Source: Gonatopus flavifemur | Lineage: Eukaryota; Arthropoda; Insecta; Hymenoptera; Dryinidae | Assembly: GCA_018340375.1 (NCBI GenBank) | Contig: JAFFJZ010000001.1 | Span: 14,030,001 to 14,094,000, forward strand | Direction of reading: 5' to 3' | DNA: 64,000 nt | In this document: positions 10,640 to 20,669 of the stretch, one piece after another | Numbering within the stretch: position 1 is the stretch's first letter | Layout: each line of letters opens with the position of its first letter | Translations under genes and position numbers: made by a program | Notes under the pieces: model-generated | Databases searched by the model: none | What the model was told of the DNA's origin: nothing | Seen by the model: only the letters and a program-made list of their open reading frames with translations

Positions 10640-11122
10640 GGGGAAAGTGGGAAATTTCTCACTTCTCCCCGAGGTGAACATACTATTTTTTCCCACAACT
10701 GCAAGAAAAGTGAAAATCATCTGTTTAATTGCATTTCAAATATTCATATGCATATTTCAGAAAGAAAAGATAGTTTGTATTTCCCTCCCGCTGCGAGCGG
10801 GCGAAAAATATTTTCCTCCCGCTGTGACGCATTCGCTTGGAATTCAGCACTTTCTCCCCTAAAAATAGGTCAGAAAACATCAACTTTCCGTGCAGGTGTG
10901 GGAAATAGTATATTACACACCTAGGGCAGTAAAATAAGAAATGGCTAAGATCACATGTAATTGTCGGCCGAGGTGAAGCCAAGCCCGACAAACATGTGAT
11001 CTTAGCCTTTCTTTTTTACTGCCCGAGGTGTATATACTGTTTTTCTCCCCGACGGAGCCGGAAAATGGCAACTCCGTTCTAGCCAGCGGGCAGAAAGTTG
11101 CCATTTTCCGCCCGGAGGGGAG
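10640..11122. repeat. Cluster of GC-rich hairpins
   Basis: Two strong inverted repeats stand side by side. At 10924-11024, GGGCAGTAAAATAAG and GGCTAAGATCACATGT are mirrored by ACATGTGATCTTAGCC and TTTTTTACTGCCC. At 11045-11122, CTCCCCGACGG and GGAAAATGGCAACT are mirrored by AGTTGCCATTTTCC and CCGGAGGGGAG. Weaker CTCCCCGAGG and CCTCCCGCTG words precede them at 10640-10840. The termini of any parent element are not clear. Confidence 0.6.
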
Positions 11123-11762
11123 AAAAAGTTATTTTTGAGGTAACTACAGTTATAAAATTATATGAAATGCATTTTGCTTCCTCGTTAGAGGACAGCTTTG
11201 TAATCGTTTCGAGGAACCAAAAATTTTTTTGTCTCTAAACTCAAAATCTCTTCTAATTCTGGTTCCGAGTCTGTCTGTCTGTTTGTGTGTCTGTGGAATG
11301 TGAACTATTCTGCGACCGTGCATATCTTCCGTTCCTATTATCCGATCGTCATGAAATTTTTACCCCCGTTGGAACCCAAGCTGATAGTGGTACCATATAC
11401 GTTTCAACCTGATTCTTACAGAAGAACGGCAGGGGTGAAGAAAAAGGTTATGAAAAAATCATGATTTTGCGACCGCGTATATCTCCGCTTCCTATTATTC
11501 GATTGTGATGAAACTTATACCACGTTCTGATTGTGATTCCCACATGAGTTCCATCCCAATGTGTTCAAAACTGGGGAAAATTTTCTTTTGCGATCCGCGT
11601 TATTTGACAAATTTTATTTTGAAAACATGCTTTCCCTATGTTCCTATCATCCAAATGCCATGTAATTTTGAACATATCCAATCTCGGAGGCATTAGTTGT
11701 ACGGTATAAATTTCAAGCAAATCGGAACCCCAAGAGAACAAGATGGCCGCCAAACGTTCAGC

Positions 11763-11837
11763 GGTGTGTGTGTGTGTGTGTGTTCGCGTGCGTGCGTGCG
11801 TGCGTGCGTGAGTGCGTGCGTGCGTGCGTGCGCGCGT
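11763..11837 (+). repeat. (GT)n/(GCGT)n microsatellite
   Basis: A run of GT dinucleotides passes into GCGT tetranucleotides, interrupted by TTC and GAGT, and ends CGCGCG. Confidence 0.95.
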
Positions 11838-12108
11838 ATCTGAACAGAATTGCGACCGTTTCTTCCGTTCCTATTATCCGATCGTTATGAAATTTTTACT
11901 GCAGTTATGTGCAATGTGGATAGTAATATATATAAGTTTCAACCTGATCGTTGCAGGAGAACGAGAGGAATGAGGGAAAATGTTCTGCAAATTCGTGATT
12001 TTTGCGACCGCGTAGATATCCGCTTCCTGTTATCCGATTGCAACATAGGCGTGCAACATAGGCGTGCCCATATATAAACTATACTGAATTATACATGAGT
12101 GATGGATA

Positions 12109-12327
12109 CACGGAGAAAAAATGGCTTGCTACTATAGCGCCTACAAAGAAATTTGTTGTCCTTGCAAAAATATTCACTCTAGCAGCTGAGACGTTAGTTC
12201 TGTTAACAAATTTGTTTACGTCAGCAAAAAAATGTAGTTGTGTCAATCATTTTTCTTGCTCTTTCAACTAGTTTTTTCTTGTAGTAACAAACCTACTTGT
12301 TATACCAGCCATACTTTTTCCTCCGTG
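12109..12327. mobile_element. CACGGAGAAAAA miniature element, TA duplication
   Basis: Both ends read CACGGAGRAAAA inward (12109 and 12327), with TA on each side (12107-12108, 12328-12329). The mirrored ATGGCT words sit just inside. It is inserted in the 11190-12765 repeat block. Confidence 0.85.
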
Positions 12328-12770
12328 TATGATTTTGAAAATTTTTCCACTCTGTTGTCAGTACCCTTGTTTTTGTTGAATTAGCATTTCCTATGCTGGA
12401 TTGTTTCGTCTAGATAATATTGTTGTGGAGAGGAATAGATATCGGACTCTGAATTGTGGGTGCCAGTGCACGCCTATGCATTGCAATGAAACTTATACCA
12501 CGTTCCAGTTATGATCCCATAATGGTTCCATATGAGTTTCATAGCAGTCGGTTGAGAAATGTAGAAAAACCGTCTTTAACAATTTTTGGCGATCCACATT
12601 TTTGGGCAATGTTTTGAAAGCATGCTTTCCCTATCTCCGTATCATCCAAATGTTATGGGATTTGGAGCACATTCAATTCACAAGGTGTTATTTGTACGGT
12701 ATAAATTTTAAGCGAATCGGAAGTGAGGGAAGAAGATGGTACAGAGGTGTGAAAATTATTAGAATAATTG

Positions 12771-13873
12771 CACTGTAAAAAAAAACTGGAAATTTACTGT
12801 GCAACTGGACTGGAAATTTCCAGTGCTAGTACTGGAATATGGATATTCCAGTACATGTACAGAGATTTTGTTGTTACGTTACTGAAAATTTACCAAGCAT
12901 AACTGAAAATTCAGTCATTGTACTGGAATTTTCAAGTTTGAGATGATGTACTGAAATTTTGCCATGATTTCGCGAAAATTTTACCGGCTCGTACTACAAT
13001 TTTATAGTTCTTGTGCACCAAAAAAAAATATTCCCTCAAAAAGGACTTGAGAAAAAATTTGGAATTTAGAAAAAAAAACCTAATCGTTGGTATACTGGAA
13101 TTATACAGGTTTTTAACTGCAATTCTCAGGTTTTGTGATGGAATTTTCCAGTTACTATGCAATTGAATTATACAGGTTTTGAACTGCAATTTTCAGGTCG
13201 TGTGATGGAATTTTCCAGTTGCTATGCAACGGAATTTAATCACTGTTGCACTGAAATTTTCCACTTCTATTGGACTTCGTCATTTCTGGCAGGAAAAATT
13301 TCAAGTCTTTATATTAAAAATTTCCTGATTGAGATTTTGAATAATAATTGTAATTGTAGCCAATGAAATTGATATATGAGGTTTTTCCAAGACTTATCCT
13401 CTTGTGTTCTAGATATGAAGCATATGTAGTAACCCAAGCTGGCCTTCCAACATGTCGCGCTATAGCTCATCGGTTAGGTCTTAGGTTTCAGTTGGTAGGC
13501 AGGTAGAAAAGTGTGGGTTCAAATCCTGTTAGGTAGACATGAGTTTCTGTCCATCCAAATGAACGATCAAAAGTTTCTCAATCATCTTGGAACACAAGGA
13601 CCCTGCAAAATCACTTTGCGTGAGCAATTTTTTTTCAATTTTCATGGATATTTTCAGCATCAATTTTCCAGTACATGTCCTGGAAAAGTCCAGCTCGTGT
13701 ACTGAAAAATTCCAGTACCGAGGCTCAGAAAATTTCCAGTTTTGATGCGGGAATTCCATAACGTTTGCACTGAATTTTTGCAGTACAAATGTGCTGAAAT
13801 TTTCCGGTACATGTACAGGTTAATGACTTCCAGTACATGTACTGGAATTTTCCGGTGAAATTTTTTTACAGTG
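12771..13873. mobile_element. CACTGTAAAAAAA element packed with TGGAATTTTCCA words, TG duplication
   Basis: Both ends read CACTGTAAAAAAA inward, with TG on both sides (12769-12770, 13874-13875). The interior is a dense array of ACTGGAA, TTTCCAGT, ACTGGAATTTTC and TACATGTAC words in both orientations, so nearly any part can pair with another. A tRNA-like SINE (13454-13538) is inserted in it. Confidence 0.85.
13454..13538 (+). repeat. tRNA-like SINE head
   Basis: A-box-like TAGCTCATCGGTTAGG (13463 on) and a B box GGTTCAAATCC (13516-13526) have tRNA-like spacing. The anticodon arm is not convincing. It lies inside the 12771-13873 element. Confidence 0.55.
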
Positions 13874-14151
13874 TGTGATTCCCAAAACTGTTCCAACTTT
13901 CCTCTAAGGGAATGCAATCATTTATGGAGTACTGGTTTTATTTCTTAATATAAATAGTTCTTAAGCCCTCCATTTTTGAACGAAGGAATATTCCATGATT
14001 ACTATATAACAATCTCATTTGTACAAAGTTCTTTTTCATTATGAGCATCTTCATATGTCTTTAAATAATGAACAATGTGCAATATTCTGATATTAAGAAC
14101 TGGTGTTTCATTGTATAAAATTTATATATACGACAAGGAATGATAGTTGAG

Positions 14152-14499
14152 TTACAATGAGACTAATAAAAATCCCGGTCGGAGTTTGTTGTTAACTATT
14201 CTAAATTTCCAGCGGGTACCTATCATCACATACTGTTTAATTTGAGATCGAGGTGTTGAGATCATTGGAGTGAAAAAAAGATTGGAAAGAAAAATTGTCA
14301 TAATAATTAACTCAGAAATGAAAGGATCAAAAACTATCATATCAACAAGACAAAATAGTACTCCACAGATGAATGCATAATCTGAGGCAAAAGTTGGAGT
14401 TATTTTGGAAATAACAATTATTCTATTGATAATTTTTATACCTCTGTAAGCACTGAGCTTCGAAACAAAATTTGAAAATCTCATAAACGCCGCTATCAT
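14152..14499 (-). CDS. Unrecognised hydrophobic ORF (uncertain)
   Basis: A 115-codon minus-strand frame whose product has two or three strongly hydrophobic stretches (around residues 40-60 and 65-85) and a basic C-terminal third. I do not recognise a family. The ATG falls exactly where a dispersed repeat monomer begins (about 14500), so the apparent start may be accidental. No splice or polyadenylation signals were convincing. It could be an exon of a membrane protein or TE gene, or a chance frame. Confidence 0.15.
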   Translation of the reverse strand: MIAAFMRFSNFVSKLSAYRGIKIINRIIVISKITPTFASDYAFICGVLFCLVDMIVFDPFISELIIMTIFLSNLFFTPMISTPRSQIKQYVMIGTRWKFRIVNNKLRPGFLLVSL

Positions 14500-14790
14500 G
14501 TGGATATCCTTCGTTCCTATAATCCGATCGTTATGGAATCTTTGCCACAGTTTTATGCAGTGCCGATAGTCGTCTCATATAAGTTTCAACCTGATCTTTA
14601 CAAGAGAACGGAAGACGGAAAAGAAACGTGTCATCAAAAATTGTGATTTTGTGTTTGTAAGGGCATGTTTTCGCTTCCTGTTATCCGATTGTAATGAAAT
14701 TTATACCACGGTTCAGTTAGGATTCCATAGTGGCCCCATATAAGTTTCATCACAATCGGTTGAGAAAAGTGAAAGAAGAGTCTTCAGCAA
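14500..14790 (+). repeat. Monomer of the TCCGATCGT repeat family
   Basis: It carries the same phrases as the 11190-12765 block: TTCCTATAATCCGATCGTTATGG, ATAAGTTTCAACCTGATC, then TTCCTGTTATCCGATTG with ATACCACGGTTC. Confidence 0.7.
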
Positions 14791-15266
14791 TCTGCATTGT
14801 TGAACTATGTTTTCAAAGGTTCAATCATAATTAATTGATTAGTAAGCCGTGTGCCAATTGGCAGAGTTTTTAAAGATATTTTGAAGATCTCTGTCAAGAT
14901 GTATCATAAAATGCAAGATAAAAAATATATCATGATCGGCAAAATGTTTATGAGGGGAAAATATGACAAAAAATTGCAAGTATAAATGAAGGTCAAATGC
15001 TCAACGTTGCAGTACGTATTTTTAATACATCTGGAATGTATTTTGAATACCGAACAAAAACACTTTGACAACGCATTCAATTATATTTGGAATGTATTGA
15101 CAATGTATTATAAATATAGCTAGATAGAGAAGAAAATAAAAAAAGCATGGAAAATTCTATTTTACTGTAAATGTATTTCCAATATATTTGTAATGTTCTT
15201 CAATTATATATTTCTTCGAATAAAACGGCATTCATATTAGCCTGTTGGAAACAAAAAATATTTGCA

Positions 15267-15375
15267 CCCACACAGCACCACAGTCCCAGAAGAATTCATA
15301 AAGAATTCTTATTGAGCTGATTGTGTTCTTTATGAGTTCTATAAGACTTCTTTCGAGACTATGGTGCTGTGAGAG
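15267..15375. mobile_element. CCCACACAGCACCACAG miniature element, CA duplication
   Basis: Left end CCCACACAGCACCACAGTCC; right end read inward CTCTCACAGCACCATAGTCT. CA lies on both sides (15265-15266, 15376-15377). Mirrored AGAAT...TTATGA words sit inside. Confidence 0.75.
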
Positions 15376-15684
15376 CAAGTTCTAAGTGTCACGAAAATAT
15401 TACTGATTTGAGAACCGTTTTAGAGTGAATCATTTCAAATATATTCCGTTTACATTCTGATAAATACATTTTTGCAAAAGTTTTCAAAATATACTTCGAA
15501 AACATCTGGAAGAATCCTTTTTCTAGCAATTTTTTGGGACTGTATTTTGAAACCTTTCCTTGAAAATCCTTTTGTTCAAAAATGATTTCAAATGCATTTG
15601 ATGAATTTGAAATGTATTTTAAAGGCTCTTATGGTTACGCGGGAAAAAAAGAATAGTTGCCGCGACTACTTAGTACTCAGGACA

Positions 15685-15887
15685 CACGGAAAAACGCAAT
15701 TAGCTGTGAGATGGACAGCTATTTCTCTAGCTCCTGTAGCTAAATTTGAGCTGCTGCAGCAAAATTTTTAGCTTTATCAGCTAAATTTTAGCTAATGTCG
15801 CTAAGAAATTAGTTGTCCTGTGGGTGCTAAAATATTTAGCTGTAATAGCTGAAATTTAGCTGATATAACTGAAAATTTCTTTCCGTG
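15685..15887. mobile_element. CACGGAAA miniature element with AGCTAAATTTAGCT words, CA duplication
   Basis: Both ends read CACGGAAA inward, with CA on both sides (15683-15684, 15888-15889). The neighbouring host repeat has an uninterrupted inverted copy reading CAGGACAAGTAAC (about 15955), which shows one CA at the empty site. The interior repeats AGCT-flanked words (TAGCTGAAATTTAGCTG). Confidence 0.85.
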
Positions 15888-16416
15888 CAAGTAACACTCA
15901 ACTAATTCAAAACACCTCAGGTATTTACGTTAGTTACTGCAACTATTCAGTTACTTGTCCTGACTACTAAGGAGCTGCAGCAGCTACTTAAGTAGATGGT
16001 CGAAAATCGACTATTCAAGTAGTTGCTGTAACTATTTTTTCTTTTCCATGTACGTGGGTTAACAGTTCATAAACTACATTTTCAGTTAATAATTCAAGTT
16101 TATCTAGAAAAAATATTTATTCCACCGTATCCATAGTATTGAATACAAATAAACTCTTCTCTCAGTGGGTGATTCATATTCAGTGGTCTCAAATTACGGA
16201 TTTCAATTCACAATTGAATTAATATCACATTGAATGGAATCGACTTCAATTGAATCGAATACATGAAATCCAATGAACAAAGGACACCCATAAAATTGAG
16301 TGACTATACTATAAAATTTTTCTGTGGGAAATTCTGCTGATAATCATTCAATTTATTCTTGCCCATGATTATTGATAAAATTCTACACCATTTACCCCTA
16401 GTATTTTATGTATTTC

Positions 16417-16703
16417 CCCATACAGCATAAGAATTCCCACAAAGAGCTCCCGTTGTGCTAATCGATATTTATTCATTATGAATGTTTTGAATCCAAAATG
16501 AACTCTCGATGAACAACTTGATGTGAGAATTGAGAGAATTCATATCGATGAGATTTCATGATAAATTCTGCGGGCATTCAATACGTTTTCATTTTGAATT
16601 CATGGAAGTTTCATTGAATTCATTCTTAGTCGTATAATAGAAACTATTCGAGAGGTCTTTGGGAAGTCTTTATTGATTCAAATGATCATTCGTGCTGGCT
16701 GGG
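16417..16703. mobile_element. CCCATACAGCAT element, TC duplication
   Basis: Left end CCCATACAGCATAAGAATTC; right end read inward CCCAGCCAGCACGAATGATC. TC lies on both sides (16415-16416, 16704-16705). The body has paired GAATTCA-rich arms. Confidence 0.7.
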
Positions 16704-16721
16704 TCTGCAATATCACGCTCC

Positions 16722-17002
16722 TATACAGCACAAAAGTCCCCGCAAAGAGCTCCCGTTATGACAGTAAACATGAATTCGTTATGAACAGTTTGAATTCAAA
16801 ATGAACTCTTGATGAATAACTTAATGTTCAGAAAAAATTCATATCACGAATTCATAAAGAACTATTCAGGCATTCAACATGTATGCATTTTGAATTCACT
16901 GAGTTCATATGAAATTCATTTTTACTGTCATAACGGGGACTGTTCAAAAAGTTCTTTCAGAAGTTTTTGTGAATTCAAAATGATCATTTGTGCTGTCTGA
17001 GC
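16722..17002. mobile_element. Relative of the 16417 element, ends eroded
   Basis: It carries the same interior as 16417-16703 (AAAGAGCTCCCGTTRTG, GTTTGAATTCAAAATGAACTC, AATGATCATTYGTGCTG). Its ends read ATACAGCACAAAAGTCC and AGACAGCACAAATGATC, so the terminal CCC has been lost. Boundaries are approximate. Confidence 0.6.
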
Positions 17003-17095
17003 TGGTTGCTGATGGAATGTTCACTATAATGTATTTCATCATATAAGTAACGTTATCAGAGGCATCAGTTGTTTCTTTATGGAGAGTCATGAGAT

Positions 17096-17204
17096 CCCAC
17101 ACAGCAACACAGTTCAGAAAGAGTTGTTGATGTATTCATTTTGAATTCTTGTCGTTCCAAATGAATTCATTTTGAACTCTTTATGAACTGTGGTGCTGTG
17201 TGGG
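17096..17204. mobile_element. CCCACACAGCAACACAGTTC miniature element, AT duplication
   Basis: Near-perfect ends CCCACACAGCAACACAGTTC and, inverted, CCCACACAGCACCACAGTTC with AT on both sides (17094-17095, 17205-17206). GAATTCATTTTGAACTC words are mirrored inside. Confidence 0.9.
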
Positions 17205-17212
17205 ATTATAAA

Positions 17213-17467
17213 CACTGTTAGAAAAATCTGTCTTAAACTTGACAATACTATCATGAAGTTTGTTACATAAACATTTTATTAAATTTCATACGAAATTTTG
17301 TATGAAATTTCATATTTTCATATTAAATTTCATGTTTTCATATTAAATTTAATAATCGTTCTTAAATTTAATATGGAAATATGAAATTTCATCAAAAATT
17401 TCGTATGAAATTAAATAAAAACTTCATAATATTATTGCTGAGTTTAAGACAGATTTTTCTAACAGTG
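17213..17467. mobile_element. CACTGTTAGAAAAATC miniature element, AA duplication
   Basis: A perfect 26-bp inverted repeat starts CACTGTTAGAAAAATCTGTC at each end, with AA on both sides (17211-17212, 17468-17469). Inside is a long AT-rich palindrome of ATTAAATTTCATA words. Confidence 0.9.
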
Positions 17468-17469
17468 AA

Positions 17470-19041
17470 ATAATAACGGAGGGATTCAGTAAAATTAGAA
17501 ATTCTGAGGCAATCCTAAGAAAAATTCTAATGTAAGGAAACTGTAGCGCCCAACTTTTCTGAGTTTTGAACTCTATGTACTCAACATCGAGATTTTACTG
17601 TGCCTTCTGATATGAAATGGTTAAAAGGTTCCTATTCCTCCAAATTACTCAAGTTTAATATATTTTTATATGAATTTGCGAAATAGTGAAAATTTTTAGA
17701 ACTACACACCAAAGAAGAAGATTCACTGAAAATTTTCAGTGGATACACTCGAAAAATTTATTCTCACATATTCGAGAGAAAAGTGCAATCTTTCAATGCA
17801 AAACCAAAAAGAATCCTTATTTCTATCCTGTAAAAGATTTCTAAATTCTGTTTTGAAAATACATCTACAAATTCGAAAAAACTTTCTGATGATTCAGATC
17901 TTAAATGAGCTGTAAAATATTACGAAACCGGTGTGAATTTTCATAAACTTGTTTGCAATGTAGTACAGGAAAATTGTCTTCATTTGTTGTTATAAAGTTG
18001 AATCTTTTTGTTCAACTTTGCAGATTGTGAGTTTCGAATTATGGATCGAATCTGAAAATACTGTAATTCACATTCAATGAACGAAGGTATCTATCAATAT
18101 CTTTCCGCAAGTAGTTTTTATGAGAAATGTTATTAGAATAAATTGATGACAGTAAACTACCATGACATATAAGGATGAAACAATAATTCACATGACTTAG
18201 ATGAAAAATTTCACAATATTCTCATGCTACTGTGTCACTTAAAATTCAATAAAAAAAGAAATGAATTGACTTCAATCGACAAATAATAAATTCTCGTACG
18301 ATAAGAAACAATCATTCTCATGGAAAAAAAGGGATATACTACTCTCAGAGGACTTGACCGTGTGTAATTACTCACGTCGTACAGCGTAGTGCGCGATTGG
18401 TTTCCAAATTAGGATACGAATGAAACCTTATATTGGGAATCAGGTGGTATCGAAATCGTTGAGATTCCAACCATACGCGTTGTAAGTATTTAACGCGACG
18501 ACACACGCTTGAGTCGTTTGAGTCATGATTTACTCAAATGTACTCATATGAACTTCCAACAAGTTCGGCACATAAGGTTGTAAGTCTGAGTCTACAAATA
18601 GACAGATTTGTAGAAGACTTTATAATAAAAACCCGTGTCCCGTTCTTATTGGCCGTTACAATCTCGCGATGACAATAATTGCGCAGCTGTGGGAACAATT
18701 AATGTTGAATATAATAAGTTCTTCCAAGCTTGTGACAATTTACATTCTTCGAATTTTGCAAACATCTTTACACAAGTTCCATAGTTCGATGTAAAAAGTG
18801 TTGTATGTTTCATCAGAATTACAACGTCCCCATTCGAGAAGGGTCAATCTGTGCATAATTTCAACTGTTTCTAATGTTTTACAACTTTTTCTTTCCACAA
18901 TTCTTATAAGGTGGTATCTTTAGGAATGAATTTATTTACTATGAATATCTAGGTAGTTGAATAGAAGTTCCAATGTTCATATGGCGATGCCTTGATGGAT
19001 TATTTCATCTGGTATATACTGGTGCAGTACTGTAGCGAGCG
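17470..19041. other. AT-rich stretch without recognised features
   Basis: No element termini and no credible reading frame. 18350-18660 is somewhat CpG-richer. It may be host intergenic or intronic DNA. Confidence 0.4.
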
Positions 19042-19043
19042 TG

Positions 19044-19318
19044 CATGGAAAAAATCGGTGATCAAAATTTTCGTTGACTAGTATGTTACTTTTGGACAAG
19101 GCACAAATCCGAGAAGAATCCATACACTGGATTTTAATAATTCGTTGACTTTGTCCATGATTTCACCGATGGAATTCACTTTTCATTTTGATTGTCGAAA
19201 TAATGGAAAGAGTCAACGAATTATTAAAATCCAGTGTACGAATTCTTCTGGAATTTGTGCTCCGTCCCAAAGTGATATACTAGTCAACGAAAATTTGGAT
19301 CACTAATTTTTTCCGTGT
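19044..19318. mobile_element. CAYGGAAAAAAT palindromic element, TG duplication
   Basis: Long mirrored arms: the left reads CATGGAAAAAATCGGTGATC then TTTTCGTTGACTAGTAT; the right read inward is CACGGAAAAAATTAGTGATC then the same. TG lies on both sides (19042-19043, 19319-19320). Inner arms share GAGTCAACGAATTATTAAAA. Confidence 0.85.
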
Positions 19319-19382
19319 GGTTGCAAAACCTCTTGATTTATCGGGAGATCCAATTTTCAGTTGAATTTAAATGGTTTCCTGA

Positions 19383-20045
19383 TTGAGGGAAGGTTCTCAG
19401 CAAGCGAATTCCGGAATAAGGTGATTTTCCGCAGAGTTGTTTTCTTAAGAAGGAAGTACATTAAGAACTCGAGTTATTTGAAATTCATTAAATGGGCCTT
19501 AAAGTACATAAAGAAAATTTTCTCAAGTTGAAGGATTCGTATCCTGATACTTTGAAGTCGTTTTTCAAGTTTGGCTCCACGATATCTCAAAAACTACTGA
19601 ACGGATCGCCCTTCTTTTTTATTTTGAAGGTGATTGAGTATGTCGGAGGATGCACCTGAATGAAGATGACATTTGCCTTTTTTTCCTTTTTATAGCACTA
19701 CAAAGAGCGAAATAAAGGTGAAAAAACGCTACCAAAATTTTGTATGTCTGTCATTTTTTTATTTTTTGACTCTTCATTGGTTTTATTGATACAACCCCCA
19801 ACAAATATAATATATTTCATAAAAGTTTTTGGATTTGTGATTCCTGATAATTTTTGTAAGTGCTATAGTGGCGCCCGAATGATCACTGTTTTTCTAAGTG
19901 GTTATGTATCAACACGTATCAACAATTCCCATGGAACAAGTTTGAAAACCCCCGAATTCTTCATTTACTTCCTTCCATGGAAAAAAATTCGAGGAAATCA
20001 CCTTATTTTGGAGTCACTAGATGAGAACCTCTCCTCAATTCAACA
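19383..20045. repeat. Long inverted repeat (GAGGTTCTC...ATAAGGTGATTT arms)
   Basis: The left arm GAAGGTTCTCAGCAAGCGAA then GGAATAAGGTGATTTTCC and AAGGAAGTACATTAAGAACT is mirrored by AAGGAAGTAAATGAAGAATT, AAAATAAGGTGATTTCC and GAGGTTCTCATCTAGTG on the other strand. Outer limits are not clear. A 131-codon plus ORF (19744-20139) crosses the right arm and is probably accidental. The AACTACTGAACGGATCG phrase at about 19595 is typical of dispersed insect repeats. Confidence 0.6.
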
Positions 20046-20310
20046 GAATTTATCTTTTTTTCAAAGCTTGAATCAATGGTTCTGCTATTACCCGGGTAAC
20101 AATATAACCTCGCTGCAATGTTGTCTGGCAAGTTTGTGAGAAGGTTGACGGAAGGTTACTAGTTGATACACGGCAAGGGTATAATCTTACAAAACCCTTG
20201 CAGTGGACTTAAACCAACTTTACCCTCACAGGTTGTCAATAACAAGCCAAAATCAATCAAATGACAAGTCTGACAAGCTTATGACGAGCTTACATGTTAT
20301 CTGGGGATAT

Positions 20311-20525
20311 GCAATACTTAACTTTTGTTATAAAACTAATATTGGTTGAATCCTGAATCCATGCTGGAACTCATTTGTGCCAACACTGTTCCAGGCCCGG
20401 TATTACCTCTATTGTCGACTGACGTTGGCTCAATATAAATTCCCTCCCCTTGGCCACCACGTCTAGCCCACATAGCCATTGCCCGTAGTCAACATTGACA
20501 GAATCGCTCAATTGTTACATGGTCT
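20311..20525 (+). repeat. Diverged copy of the 28326-28746 element
   Basis: It shares with 28500-28745 the phrases GTGCCAACACTGTT, TTGGCTCAATATAAATTCCCT and CATTGCCCGTAGTCAACATTG, and ends ATTGTTACATGG. The left part is diverged beyond recognition; TACCCGGGTAAC at 20090 may be a remnant end. Confidence 0.55.
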
Positions 20526-20669
20526 TTATTCGATTGAGAAGATATCTTCTTCAACTTCTAACCCTTCCGACTTCTAATTTAAACAACAACCCATGGGGAA
20601 GGGGAAACACGGGCCGAAAATGGCTCAGTACTGCTGCCAGAGTTGCCGGTACAGGCAAATCCAAAGCTA

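Larger units (their letters stand above)
11190..12765. repeat. Interspersed-repeat block with TCCGATCGTNATGAAAT monomers
   Basis: The phrase 'cgTTCCTATTATCCGATCGTYATGAAATTT...' followed by ATAAGTTTCAACCTGAT and GCGACCGCGTATATCT recurs about every 150-450 bp here. It recurs again at about 14500-14790 and, inverted, at 41800-42190. The block begins with TCGTTTCGAGGAACC and a TCTG run (11260-11285), as does the inverted copy. It looks like a dispersed non-coding repeat with internal duplications. It holds a microsatellite and a CAC-type insertion. Confidence 0.6.
9857..15643. mobile_element. CCCRCGTAACC-ended foldback shell with ATGCATTT arms
   Basis: The left end CCCACGTAACCAAAAACGCT and the right end read inward CCCGCGTAACCATAAGAGCC are followed in both arms by TTTAAAATRCATTTC and many further GCATTT/AAATGC words (9857-10200 and 15000-15643). 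It lies directly inside the 9719-16167 shell. The flanks are T-run and A-run, so a target duplication cannot be judged. The centre is filled with other repeats. Confidence 0.65.
9719..16167. mobile_element. Large foldback shell, CACTGAGAGAAGAGTTTAT ends
   Basis: The left end CACTGAGAGAAGAGTTTATC and the right end read inward CACTGAGAGAAGAGTTTATT match over about 60-100 bp, including GGATACGGYGRAATAAATAT. The flanking dinucleotides are TG and GG, so the duplication is imperfect or lost. The 6.4-kb span is filled with inner elements. It has no transposase and is a composite of successive insertions around an originally small element. Confidence 0.7.

Noticed and set aside
19744..20139. 131-codon plus-strand ORF
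   Set aside because: It crosses the right arm of a long inverted repeat and shows no motif, so it is probably accidental.
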